From: Pseudomonas sp. AN-1
GTDB lineage: Bacteria; Pseudomonadota; Gammaproteobacteria; Pseudomonadales; Pseudomonadaceae
Direction: 5' to 3'
Assembly (NCBI RefSeq): GCF_034057115.1
Contig: NZ_CP139195.1
Coordinates: forward strand, 2,790,001-2,854,000
Length of the DNA: 64,000 bases
Positions 1 through 7,480 of this stretch are shown here, piece after piece (within the stretch, counting starts at the first letter, position 1; every line of letters begins with the position of its first letter). Both the position numbers and the translations under genes were made by a program. The notes below the pieces were generated by a model. It was not told where the DNA came from, did no database searches, and saw only the letters and a program-made list of their open reading frames with translations.

Positions 1-133
1 CGGGCAGCGCCGCGTCGTCGGCCAGCTCGGCCTGCGGAACCAGGTCGCCGCTGGGAATGCAGCCGGGGAGCGAGGAGATGACGGTAACCAGCAGACTGAC
101 GAGAAGCGGACCGGGCCGAACGATGGCGGGCAC
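1..133 (-). CDS. N-terminal fragment of a lipoprotein, possibly an efflux adaptor
   Basis: Only the first 44 codons lie in the window; the gene runs off the left edge. Reading the minus strand from a GTG at 133 gives a hydrophobic leader followed by a lipobox (SSLPGC), so the mature protein should be lipid-anchored. It is divergent from the LysR gene at 370. That arrangement is common for periplasmic adaptor subunits of RND efflux pumps controlled by a LysR regulator, but the visible part has no domain that proves it. The start codon choice is tentative. Confidence 0.45.
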   Translation of the reverse strand, partial: MPAIVRPGPLLVSLLVTVISSLPGCIPSGDLVPQAELADDAALP

Positions 134-224
134 TGCGACGGATCCTGGAAGGAGGCGGGGAGCCGGAAGGAGCGGCGATTCTAAGAGCCGGCCCGGAGCA
201 GGATAAGCGCCCGGATAGGTGATG

Positions 225-274
225 GATTGTGTCCTGTTGGTTCATAATCGGCTGACAAACTTTGTGACACAATC
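225..274. promoter_or_regulatory. Inverted repeat operator between divergent lipoprotein and LysR genes
   Basis: GATTGTGTC at 225-233 is repeated as its exact reverse complement GACACAATC at 266-274, 32 bases apart. The pair sits in the 236-base gap between the divergent lipoprotein and lysR starts. LysR-type regulators usually bind such dyads, so this is a candidate site for the adjacent regulator. The rest of the gap shows nothing else clear. Confidence 0.45.
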
Positions 275-369
275 GCTGTCTACCCGCCGAGGACTCCGGT
301 TTTCGCAGGACGCGCCCCCACCCAGGAACTGCCGGGATCCCAGCCCGTTGCCTGCCCCACTGGAGCCCG

Positions 370-1353
370 ATGGACATCCTCTTCAACATGCGCGCCTTCG
401 TCTGCGTGGCGGAGACCGGCAGCTTCACCGCCGCCGCTGCACGCCTGGACCTGACCACCTCCTACGTGTCGCGCGCGGTCGCCGCCCTGGAAACCCACCT
501 GCGCACCCGCCTGCTGCACCGCACCACGCGGCGCATCGCCCTCACCGAGGCCGGCCAGCGCTACCTGCGCCGCTGCCAGCAGATCCTCGGCGAGATCGCC
601 GAGGCTGAGGCCGAGGCCGGCGACGCCCATGCGCTGCCGGCCGGCAACCTCCGCCTGCACGCCATGCCGGGCATCGGCCAGCACTACCTGATCCCGGCGG
701 CGGCCGCCTACAGCGAGCAGTTCCCCGAGGTCAGCTTCGACCTGACCCTCAACAACCGCACCCCCGACATCCTCGACGAGGGCTACGACGTCTCGGTGAT
801 CACCGCGCGCGAGCTGCCCGATTCCGGGCTGATCTCCAAGCAGCTGGGCACCATCTACAGCGTGCTGTGCGCCGCGCCCGACTACCTGGCCCGGCACGGC
901 GTGCCCGCACAGCCCGCCGACTTGCAGCGCCACCGCTGCCTGCGCCTGGTCTACCCGGTGATGAGCCTCGACAAGTGGCTGCTCGACGGCCCCGACGGCC
1001 AGGAGCTGGTCACCGTCGGCCGCAGCCACTTCCAGGTCAATACCGTCGAGGCCATGACCGTGGCGCTGCGCGCCGGCATGGGCATCGGCGCGCTGCCGGT
1101 GTACTCGGCGCTGCGCAGCCTGCAGGACGGCAGCCTGGTGCGCGTGCTGCCCGGGCACACCCTGTATCCGCTGGGGGTCTATGCGCTCTATCCGTCGCGC
1201 CAGTACCTGGACGCCAAGATCCGCACCTGGGTGGAATTCCTGCGCGAGCGCCTGCCGGCGCGCCTGGCCGCCGACGAGCAGCTGCTGCTCGACTGCAGCC
1301 CCGGGAGCAGGCGCGCGGCCGCGCCGACACAAAGTCTTACAGCCCCGGATTGA
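370..1353 (+). CDS. LysR-family transcriptional regulator
   Basis: A 327-residue protein with an N-terminal winged helix-turn-helix (about residues 5-63, including TGSFTAAAARLDLTTSYVSR) and a LysR substrate-binding domain (about 90-300). The effector-domain sequence resembles the large CrgA/DsdC-like subgroup of one-component regulators. It probably controls the divergent lipoprotein gene at 1-133, and the inverted repeat at 225-274 is a likely binding site. The C-terminal tail after residue 305 is low-complexity and Arg/Ala-rich, beyond the usual family length of about 300. The effector is unknown. Confidence 0.9.
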   Translation: MDILFNMRAFVCVAETGSFTAAAARLDLTTSYVSRAVAALETHLRTRLLHRTTRRIALTEAGQRYLRRCQQILGEIAEAEAEAGDAHALPAGNLRLHAMPGIGQHYLIPAAAAYSEQFPEVSFDLTLNNRTPDILDEGYDVSVITARELPDSGLISKQLGTIYSVLCAAPDYLARHGVPAQPADLQRHRCLRLVYPVMSLDKWLLDGPDGQELVTVGRSHFQVNTVEAMTVALRAGMGIGALPVYSALRSLQDGSLVRVLPGHTLYPLGVYALYPSRQYLDAKIRTWVEFLRERLPARLAADEQLLLDCSPGSRRAAAPTQSLTAPD

Positions 1354-1418
1354 GCCATCCGCGCGCGCGGCGGTCCTAGTGGGAGGCCGGATCTGCCGGC
1401 GCCACAGGAGCCCCGTTC

Positions 1419-1718
1419 ATGCTTTCGCGTCTTGTCCTCGTCACCGCCCTGCTCGCCGGCCTGGCGCTGCTCATCCAGGCGCCGGCCCAGGCCTCCGACC
1501 GTGACGACCACTACCGCTACGACCGCTACGACGAAGTCCGGCGCGCGCCGGCGTACTACCACGAGCCGCGCCCGGTCTACCGCGACCGCTACTACCGGCC
1601 CGCCCCGGCCTACCGCCCGGCGCCCCGCTACCGCCACGAGCGCCACCGCCATGCCCATCGACACGACCACTACCGTCGCCATCACCGCGACCACTACTAC
1701 AGCGACCGGCGCTGGTAG
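1419..1718 (+). CDS. Small secreted Tyr/Arg/His-rich protein
   Basis: A 99-residue protein with a clear Sec signal peptide: a hydrophobic stretch at residues 5-21, with cleavage expected after AQA near residue 25. The mature part is almost entirely Tyr, Arg, His, Asp and Pro (for example HRHAHRHDHYRRHH). This composition suggests a disordered, metal- or polyanion-binding periplasmic protein of the kind annotated hypothetical in pseudomonads. No catalytic motif is visible. A plausible start at 1419 and stop at 1716-1718 are the main evidence. Its function is unknown. Confidence 0.6.
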   Translation: MLSRLVLVTALLAGLALLIQAPAQASDRDDHYRYDRYDEVRRAPAYYHEPRPVYRDRYYRPAPAYRPAPRYRHERHRHAHRHDHYRRHHRDHYYSDRRW

Positions 1719-1803
1719 CGCTGACGGCGGCGCGGCGCCGACATGACGCCGCGCCGCAGCGGAGCTTAGACTCGGGCCATCGTCCATCCCGCGAGGATCG
1801 CCC

Positions 1804-2250
1804 ATGGCCCGCCTGCAACTCGACCTGCCCGAAGACGGCTTCCGCTTCTCCACGCGCATGACCGTGCGCAGCACCGACATCAACGCCGGCCAGCACCTCG
1901 GCAACAACGCGCTGGTCTCCATGCTCTCCGAGGCGCGCTCGCGCTTCCTGTTCGCCGAGGGCATCGACGACGCCGGCGACGAGGACGGCCTCGGCATCGT
2001 GGTCACCGACCTCGCCACCCTGTACAGGGCCGAGGCCTTCGCCCGCGACGAGCTGCTGTTCGAGGTCGGCGTGATGGACTTCAACAAGTACGGCGGCGAC
2101 ATCACCTACCGGGTCAGCCGCCCGGACGACGGCGCGCTGATCGCGCTGGCCAAGAACGGCTTCGTGTTCTTCGACTACCGCGCCAGCAAGGTGGTGCCGA
2201 TGCCCGAGGCGTTCCGCGCGCGCTTCCCGGGCGTCAGCCAGGCGGTCTGA
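1804..2250 (+). CDS. Hot-dog fold acyl-CoA thioesterase family protein
   Basis: A 148-residue protein of the length and pattern of 4HBT-type thioesterases. An N-terminal strand region (MTVRSTDINAGQHLGNNAL) carries the D-x-N-x-x-x-H-x-x-N type signature in which Asp/His/Asn residues line the active site. A long helix follows (ALVSMLSEARSRFLFAEGI), then the strand pattern of the hot-dog fold. The substrate cannot be inferred. It stands alone between small secreted proteins and is preceded by a GAGGATCG Shine-Dalgarno-like stretch just upstream of ATG 1804. Confidence 0.75.
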   Translation: MARLQLDLPEDGFRFSTRMTVRSTDINAGQHLGNNALVSMLSEARSRFLFAEGIDDAGDEDGLGIVVTDLATLYRAEAFARDELLFEVGVMDFNKYGGDITYRVSRPDDGALIALAKNGFVFFDYRASKVVPMPEAFRARFPGVSQAV

Positions 2251-2295
2251 CGGCCCGCCCCGCATCAGACCGCCGGCCGCGCCCGCCGGCGCAGA

Positions 2296-2392
2296 CTGGC
2301 TAGACTTGCAGCGAGGCAGCGCGCCTTGGGCGGTACAGCGGAGCGTCGGCTGGGCCCGGTAAGGAGAAATCCTCTCGGCTCCCGAGGTTGCC
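2296..2392 (+). promoter_or_regulatory. Promoter and leader A, collinear with leader B at 3112
   Basis: This leader starts with CTGGCTAGA (2296-2304), whose TAGACT reads as a sigma-70 -10 box. It shares ordered blocks with the leader before the DUF2790 gene: CGTCGGCT (2344-2351), CCCG plus GTA, GAAAT, TCCTCTCGG and GAGGT. Spacing from the first to the second block is 48 bases here and 46 in the other copy. CTCGG/CCGAG can form a small hairpin before the start region. It may be a duplicated untranslated leader or a small structured regulatory RNA; I do not recognise it as a known riboswitch class. Confidence 0.4.
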
Positions 2393-2470
2393 ATGTACTT
2401 CCCACCCCTGCGGCCAGCCCGGCTGGCCCGCCCCCGCCGTCCCCATCCGTGCACCGGGAGACGGCCATGA
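2393..2470 (+). CDS. Possible 25-codon leader peptide
   Basis: ATG 2393 lies 5 bases after a GAGG, exactly where leader B places the start of the DUF2790 gene. The frame runs 25 codons and stops at TGA 2468-2470, overlapping the ATG (2467) of the next gene. This geometry fits translational coupling. The peptide is Pro/Arg-rich (MYFPPLRPARLARPRR) and has no recognised family. It could be a chance frame, or what is left of a gene once preceded by this leader. Confidence 0.25.
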   Translation: MYFPPLRPARLARPRRPHPCTGRRP

Positions 2471-2988
2471 GCCGCCGGACTGCACGTCCGCGCCCGGCCC
2501 AGGCCGGCCGCCAGCTGATCGTCGCGCCCATCCTGCTGCTCGGCCTCGGCCTGGCTCTGGCGCTGGTGCTGAATCCCCAGCGGCCCACCCCGCCCCCGCC
2601 GCCGGCCCAGCCCGCGCCGCCGCTGGTGGCGATCAATCCGCCAGCGGAGCCGCCAGCGCCAACGCCGCCACCGGAACCCGCGCCGGCCGCGCAGCCACAG
2701 CCTGCCCCGGCGGCCAGGCCGGCGACGCCCAGGGAGCTGACCGAGTGCCTGCCGCGCGGCAGCCACACGCTCGACAATGCAGTGGCGCGCTGCCGCTTCG
2801 GCACTCCCGACGGCGCACCGCAGGCCGCGGCCGCCCAGCCGCCGGCCAAGACCGCCGCCCCCCGCGAACTCCGCCATTGCCTGCGCCCCGGCAGCAACGT
2901 GCTGGACAACGAGGTGGCGCGCTGCCGCTTCGGCACCCCCGACGGCGCCCCCAGGGCTGCGCGCTCGCGCCCGCCGGCCCAGGGCTAG
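2467..2988 (+). CDS. Membrane-anchored Pro-rich protein with two Cys-containing repeats
   Basis: 173 residues. One transmembrane helix near residues 17-35 (LIVAPILLLGLGLALALVL) is followed by a Pro/Ala-rich linker. Two near-identical repeats of about 30 residues follow, each with a Cys before an L-D-N motif and ending CRFGTPDGAP. The start at 2467 is preferred because it puts the hydrophobic helix near the N-terminus; the open frame extends upstream without a better ribosome site. Each repeat carries two cysteines, so disulfides in the periplasm are possible. I do not recognise the repeat. A terminator follows at 3073. Confidence 0.55.
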   Translation: MSRRTARPRPAQAGRQLIVAPILLLGLGLALALVLNPQRPTPPPPPAQPAPPLVAINPPAEPPAPTPPPEPAPAAQPQPAPAARPATPRELTECLPRGSHTLDNAVARCRFGTPDGAPQAAAAQPPAKTAAPRELRHCLRPGSNVLDNEVARCRFGTPDGAPRAARSRPPAQG

Positions 2989-3072
2989 CCGCGGCGCCGG
3001 GCGCCGGGCGCCGGGCGCCGGACGCACAGAAGCACCGGCGATCAGCGCCCGCGCCGCTACTTCCTAACGATT

Positions 3073-3098
3073 GGCCGCGGGCAGCGCCCGCGGCCTTT
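3073..3098 (+). terminator. Rho-independent terminator
   Basis: GGCCGCGGGC (3073-3082) and GCCCGCGGCC (3086-3095) form a perfect 10-bp stem with a three-base loop, followed by TTT. It lies between the 2467-2988 gene and the promoter of the DUF2790 gene, so it probably ends the upstream transcript. Confidence 0.75.
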
Positions 3099-3111
3099 AC
3101 GCGTCCGGAAG

Positions 3112-3209
3112 CTGGCTAGAATTTGTCCGTGGCGTGACGCTGTAGGCCGCACGGAACCGTCGGCTCGCCCGAGTAGGGAAATGTCCTGTCGGAATCGCTG
3201 AGGTACCCC
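3112..3209 (+). promoter_or_regulatory. Promoter and leader B of the DUF2790 gene
   Basis: CTGGCTAGA at 3112-3120 contains a TAGAAT-like -10 element. About 85 bases of untranslated leader follow, with the same ordered blocks as leader A: CGTCGGCT (3158-3165), CCCG/GTA, GAAAT, TCCTGTCGG and GAGGT ahead of ATG 3210. The GAGG serves as the Shine-Dalgarno sequence. Conservation of blocks in the middle of both leaders suggests more than a ribosome site. Confidence 0.45.
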
Positions 3210-3470
3210 ATGAACATCAAATACTGCCTGCTGCCCCTGCTGGCCTGCTCGAGCCTGGCGCTGGCGGCCGAACCGCCGGCCGAACCCTATGCCTACGGCA
3301 TGCGCCTGGACATCGCCCGGGTGGTGGAGATCGTCGAACCCTACGAGCTGTACGGCACCTGCCGCGTGGTGCCGGCGCGGATGACCTACGAGGACTCCAC
3401 CGGCCAGTTGCAGACCCTCGAATACCTGCGCATGAGCAGCGTGTGCAGCGACATCGAGGGCAGCCTCTGA
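3210..3470 (+). CDS. DUF2790 small periplasmic protein
   Basis: 86 residues with a Sec signal peptide (MNIKYCLLPLLACSSLALAA) and a mature domain matching the Pseudomonas-typical DUF2790 pattern: Y-x-Y-G-M-x-L-D-I-A-x-V, then a Cys, V-P-A-R-M-T-Y-x-D-S, and a second Cys near the C-terminus. The two cysteines probably form a disulfide. Members are small secreted proteins of unknown role, often found in several paralogues per genome, some responsive to metals or stress. The start at 3210 follows a GAGG site. Confidence 0.8.
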   Translation: MNIKYCLLPLLACSSLALAAEPPAEPYAYGMRLDIARVVEIVEPYELYGTCRVVPARMTYEDSTGQLQTLEYLRMSSVCSDIEGSL

Positions 3471-3503
3471 GCCTGGGCGCGCAGCGGCCGGAGCATCCGA
3501 ACC

Positions 3504-4955
3504 TCAGGGCGCGGACGCTCCGGCGGCCAGCGCCGTGGCCAGCTCGCCGAGGCGGCGCAGCGCGCCGGTGACCCGCTCGTCCAGCTCCTGGCAGCAGGAC
3601 AGGCGCAGGCAGTGACGGAAGCGCGCGCCGTTGGAGTACAGCTGGCCGGGGATGATGACGATGCGCTCGGCCAGCGCGGCGTGGAACAGCTCCAGGCTGT
3701 CCACCGTCTCCGGCAGCTCCAGCCACAGCAGGAAGCCGCCGACCGGCTGGGTGGCGCGGGTGCCGGCCGGGAAGTGGCGGGCGACGATCCCGCGCACCGC
3801 ATCCACCTGCGCCGCATAGCGCCGGCGCAGGACGCGCAGATGGTGGTCGTAGCCGCCGTTCTCGAGGAACAGGCCGACCGTCTCGGCGAGCAGCACCGAC
3901 TCGGCGACGCTGGAGCTGAACTTCAGCTGGCGCACCGCATCGCGGAAGCGCCCCGCCTCCAGCCAGCCGATGCGGTAGTCCGGCGCCAGGGTCTTGGTGT
4001 AGCTGGCGCAGGTCATCACCCAGCCGTCGCGGTCGAAGGCCTTGACCGTCGGCTGCAGCGGCTCGGCGAACTGCAGTTCGGCGTACAGGGCGTCCTCGAT
4101 CAGCGGCACCCGGTGGCGGTTGGCCAGCTCGGCCAGGCGCTGCCTGGCGGCCAGCGGCATGCTGCAGCCCAGCGGATTGTGCACGGTGGGCATGGCGATG
4201 ATCGCCGCCAGGCGCTTCTCCTCCAGCAGCAGCTCGAGGGCGTCCAGCGCCAGGCCGTGCTGCGGATGGGTGGGGATCTCCAGCACCTTGAGGCCGAGGC
4301 TGGCCAGCAGCGGGTAGAGGTTGAAGTAGCTCGGCGCCTCGATGCCCACCGTGTCGCCGGCCTTGGTCACCGCGCGCAGCGCCAGCTGCAGCGCCTCCAT
4401 GGCGCCGTGGGTGAGCACGATGTCGTCGGCGGCCAGGGTCATGCCGAGCAGCGCGGCGCGGCGGGCGACCTGCTCGCGCAGGCGCTGCGAGCCCGGCGGC
4501 AGCGCGTAGCGCGCCACCAGCTGCGGCTGGCGGCGCAGCAGGCCGGCGGTCAGCCGCGCCAGCTTGGCGCCGGGATAGAACGCCTCGCCGCGCGGGCAGG
4601 CCAGCGCCAGGTCGACGTGGTCGGCGCGCTGCTGGCAGTGCAGCACCACCGCCATCAGGTCCTCGATCTCGCCGGCCTTGCGCACCCCGGCCGGCTGCTC
4701 GCGCAGCGGCCGCTGCAGCGGCGGCAGGCTGCTGCGCACGTAGTAGCCCGACTGCGGGCGCGCCTCGATCAGGCCGCGGTCCTCGAGCAGGCGGTAGGCG
4801 GCGGTGACGGTGTTCAGGCTCAGCTCGTGCTGCGCCGCGCAGGCGCGCACCGACGGCAGGCGGGCGCCGGCCGGCAGGCTGCCGCGGTCGATGGCCTCGG
4901 CCAGCTGGTCGGCGAGCAGGCGGTAGCGGACGGGTGCGGACGCTGGTGCGTTCAT
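3504..4955 (-). CDS. MocR-type GntR/aminotransferase transcriptional regulator
   Basis: 483 residues. The N-terminal GntR winged helix (about 8-75, LADQLAEAIDRGSLPAGARL and LSLNTVTAAYRLLEDRGLIE) is fused to a fold-type I aminotransferase domain (about 110-475). The PLP-binding lysine lies in YTKTLAPDYRIGW, and upstream NPLGCSMP and YAELQF carry the usual Asn and Tyr contacts. MocR/PdxR regulators sense PLP or an amine ligand and normally control the adjacent divergent gene. Here that is the LysE-type exporter at 5086, with three matching operator repeats between them. The sensed compound is unknown. Confidence 0.9.
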   Translation of the reverse strand: MNAPASAPVRYRLLADQLAEAIDRGSLPAGARLPSVRACAAQHELSLNTVTAAYRLLEDRGLIEARPQSGYYVRSSLPPLQRPLREQPAGVRKAGEIEDLMAVVLHCQQRADHVDLALACPRGEAFYPGAKLARLTAGLLRRQPQLVARYALPPGSQRLREQVARRAALLGMTLAADDIVLTHGAMEALQLALRAVTKAGDTVGIEAPSYFNLYPLLASLGLKVLEIPTHPQHGLALDALELLLEEKRLAAIIAMPTVHNPLGCSMPLAARQRLAELANRHRVPLIEDALYAELQFAEPLQPTVKAFDRDGWVMTCASYTKTLAPDYRIGWLEAGRFRDAVRQLKFSSSVAESVLLAETVGLFLENGGYDHHLRVLRRRYAAQVDAVRGIVARHFPAGTRATQPVGGFLLWLELPETVDSLELFHAALAERIVIIPGQLYSNGARFRHCLRLSCCQELDERVTGALRRLGELATALAAGASAP

Positions 4956-4989
4956 GGCGGATCACCGGTGACAGCGGGATGGGCGAGGC

Positions 4990-5057
4990 ATGGTGACAGT
5001 TGTCCTGACGGCCATCCTGTCACCATGACAAAAGCGATTTCGTGAGTCTGTCACCAT
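4990..5057. promoter_or_regulatory. MocR operator repeats
   Basis: CTGTCACCAT occurs at 5017-5026 and 5048-5057, exactly 31 bases apart, and its reverse complement ATGGTGACAG at 4990-4999. All three are in the 130-base gap between the divergent MocR and LysE genes. Repeated direct boxes plus one inverted box are the usual binding pattern of MocR regulators. Confidence 0.65.
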
Positions 5058-5085
5058 CCGCCGCCAGTGCCTAGCATGGACTGCC

Positions 5086-5709
5086 ATGGATCAACCGCAG
5101 GAGCCCGCCATGCTCGAAGCCCTCGCCCTGGCCAGCTACATGGGGGTGATGTCGATCACCCCCGGCCCCAACAACATCATGCTCACCGCCTCCGGGGTGA
5201 ACTTCGGCTTCCGCCGCACCCTGCCGCACATGCTCGGCATCGCCTTCGGCTGCTCGCTGCAACTGCTGCTGTGCGCCGCGCTGTTCGCCCAGGTATCCGG
5301 CTGGCTCGGCGAGGTGCGCCCGGCGCTGGCGGTGGCCGGCTGCGCCTACCTGCTGTGGCTGTCGCTCAAGCTGGCGCGCGCCGGCGCTCCGGGCCGCCGC
5401 GAGACGGCGCGGCCGATGGGCTTCGTCGCCGCCGCACTGTTCCAGTGGGTCAACCCCAAGGCGTGGATCATGGTACTCAACGCCTGCGTGCTGTTCCTGC
5501 CGCAGGGCGGCCAGCTGCCGGCCGCCGCGGCCATGGCGCTGCTGGCGCTCATGGTCAACCTGCCGTGCATCGCGGTGTGGGCCTGGGGCGGCGAGCGCCT
5601 GCGCCACTGGCTGCAGCAGGACTGGGCGCTGCGCCTGTTCAACCTGAGCATGGCCGGCCTGCTGGCCGCCACCGCGCTGTGGCTGCTGGTGGAGGAACTG
5701 CTGCGCTGA
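5086..5709 (+). CDS. LysE/RhtB-family amino acid exporter
   Basis: 207 residues with about six hydrophobic segments. The N-terminal signature is typical of the LysE/RhtB family (SITPGPNNIMLTASGVNFGF, where the GPN motif is diagnostic), and a central FQWVNPKAWIM motif is also shared by the family. It should export an amino acid or related amine across the inner membrane. It is divergent from the MocR regulator at 3504-4955, which probably controls it through the repeats at 4990-5057. The substrate cannot be assigned. Confidence 0.88.
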   Translation: MDQPQEPAMLEALALASYMGVMSITPGPNNIMLTASGVNFGFRRTLPHMLGIAFGCSLQLLLCAALFAQVSGWLGEVRPALAVAGCAYLLWLSLKLARAGAPGRRETARPMGFVAAALFQWVNPKAWIMVLNACVLFLPQGGQLPAAAAMALLALMVNLPCIAVWAWGGERLRHWLQQDWALRLFNLSMAGLLAATALWLLVEELLR

Positions 5710-5776
5710 GGCGCTGGCCAGCGACGCCGCAGCGGTCCAGACTTGCCAACCCGAGACACGGACGAACGAGGCAACC

Positions 5777-6219
5777 ATGCGCACGCTGTACATCGACACC
5801 GAGTTCACCCAGCTCAGCGCCGAACGGCGGCTGATCTCCCTGGCCCTGGTGGCGGCCGACGGCGCCGAGTTCTACGTCGAACTCAGCGACGGCTGGGAAC
5901 TGGCCGACTGCTCGGAGTTCGTCGTCGAGATCGTCCTGCCGCAGCTCGACCTCGCCCGCCACGGCCGCCCGCGCGCCGAGGCCGGCGCGGCGCTGCACGC
6001 CTTCCTCGCCGGCCTGGGCGCGGTGGAGATCGTCGGCGACGCGCTGGCCTGGGACTGGCCGCTGCTGCTCGAGCTGCTCGGCGCCCCCGGCCTGCCCGGC
6101 AACGTGCTGGGCTGCCGGCAGGTCGACGACCCGCTGGCCGTACTGCCGCCCGAGGAGGTTCCCCACCACGCGCTGCTCGATGCGCGCCTGCTGCGCGACC
6201 TCTGCGAGGGCGGCGACGA

Positions 6220-6223
<4 letters not shown>
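5777..6223 (+). CDS. DEDD-type 3'-5' exoribonuclease-like protein
   Basis: 148 residues. The N-terminus MRTLYIDTEFT carries the D-x-E metal-binding pair of DEDD exonucleases. A second Asp is in GDALAWDWPLL, and a C-terminal HHALLDARLL supplies the H-x-x-x-D type site. This fits the short Rv2179c-like exoribonuclease family rather than full RNase T or oligoribonuclease. A GAGG ribosome site precedes ATG 5777. The last codons overlap the convergent small gene at 6220. RNA is the likely substrate, by family only. Confidence 0.65.
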
Positions 6224-6504
<281 letters not shown>

Positions 6505-6569
6505 GCTGCGGCTCGCGAGGCGGAGACAGGCAGTCTACCGCCCCTGGGGCCGACCGCGGGACAGCGCGC

Positions 6570-7466
6570 TCAAGGCTGCGCCAGCTCCGCCTCCTTCACC
6601 TCGTGCCAGCTGCTGTCGGGATCGAAGCGCGGCATCGCCAGGGCGAGCTTGGCGCCGTCCGGCCCCATGTCCTTCTCGAACACCAGGCCGTCATGGCTGA
6701 TCATGAAGCTCATCACCCCGCTGTCGCCGTAGCGCGCCGGCCAGGCGATCAGGGCGAAGCCGCGGCTCATGTCGGCGCCGATCCTGTAGGCATAGGCGCC
6801 GCCCGGCGCCGACGGCCCCTGGGCGTCGAGTATGCGGTAGCGGTAGCCCTGCCACTCGCCGTCCGGCAGCTCGTCGCCGAACAGCGGGCCGAGCGGGCTC
6901 TGCGGCACGCCCGGCTCGTCGGGCCAGTACAGGCCGTCGTACCGGCCGTCGCTGCTCATGAACTGCTGCGCGTACTCGAGCACGCCGTCGCCGTCGTGGT
7001 CGGCTTCGGCGTAGTCCATCTGTGCGTCGTGGTAGGCGCGCACCGCCTGCATGGCGGCCAGCTCGTTGCGGCCGATGCGCCGCGCGCGGATTTCCTCGCC
7101 GCCGGCCCGGGGATCGAAGCGCCAGCCGTCCCGGCCGTGGACCAGCGGCAGCGGAAAGGTCCAGGGCGTGTTGCCGACCACCAGACTGGCGCGCTCCTCG
7201 CCGGCCAGGCGGATGGTGCGCTGCTCGCGGTAGAGGGCGAGGAAGGCGTCGACGTCCTTGCGCTCGATGTCATCGGTGGGGATGAAGGTCTGCCAGTCGT
7301 CGCCGAGCAGCGCGGCCATGCGCTGGGGATCGGCGTGCTCGGTGCCCAGCGCGGCGATCAGCGCATCGACGGCAGCGGTGGGGGTGGCGAAGGCCTGCTG
7401 GGCGCGCGCCTCCCAGGTCAGCAGGGCCAGCAGCGCCGGCAGGCAGATACGCAAGAGCGGATGCAT
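6570..7466 (-). CDS. DUF2950 family periplasmic protein
   Basis: 298 residues. A signal peptide (MHPLLRICLPALLALLTWEARA) is followed by a domain with the DUF2950 hallmarks: an early AFATPTAAVDALIAAL region, NELAAMQAVRAYHDAQ, a Y-A-E-x-D-H-D-G-D-G acidic stretch, and a C-terminal GGYAYR/MSFMISHDG-type region. ATG 7466 is chosen because the longer upstream frame runs into the neighbouring DUF3300 gene. It lies 14 bases downstream of that gene, so the two are one operon, a pairing I know from other Gram-negative genomes. Its role is unknown, probably in the cell envelope. Confidence 0.8.
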   Translation of the reverse strand: MHPLLRICLPALLALLTWEARAQQAFATPTAAVDALIAALGTEHADPQRMAALLGDDWQTFIPTDDIERKDVDAFLALYREQRTIRLAGEERASLVVGNTPWTFPLPLVHGRDGWRFDPRAGGEEIRARRIGRNELAAMQAVRAYHDAQMDYAEADHDGDGVLEYAQQFMSSDGRYDGLYWPDEPGVPQSPLGPLFGDELPDGEWQGYRYRILDAQGPSAPGGAYAYRIGADMSRGFALIAWPARYGDSGVMSFMISHDGLVFEKDMGPDGAKLALAMPRFDPDSSWHEVKEAELAQP

Positions 7467-7480
7467 GGGATGTCTCCTGG

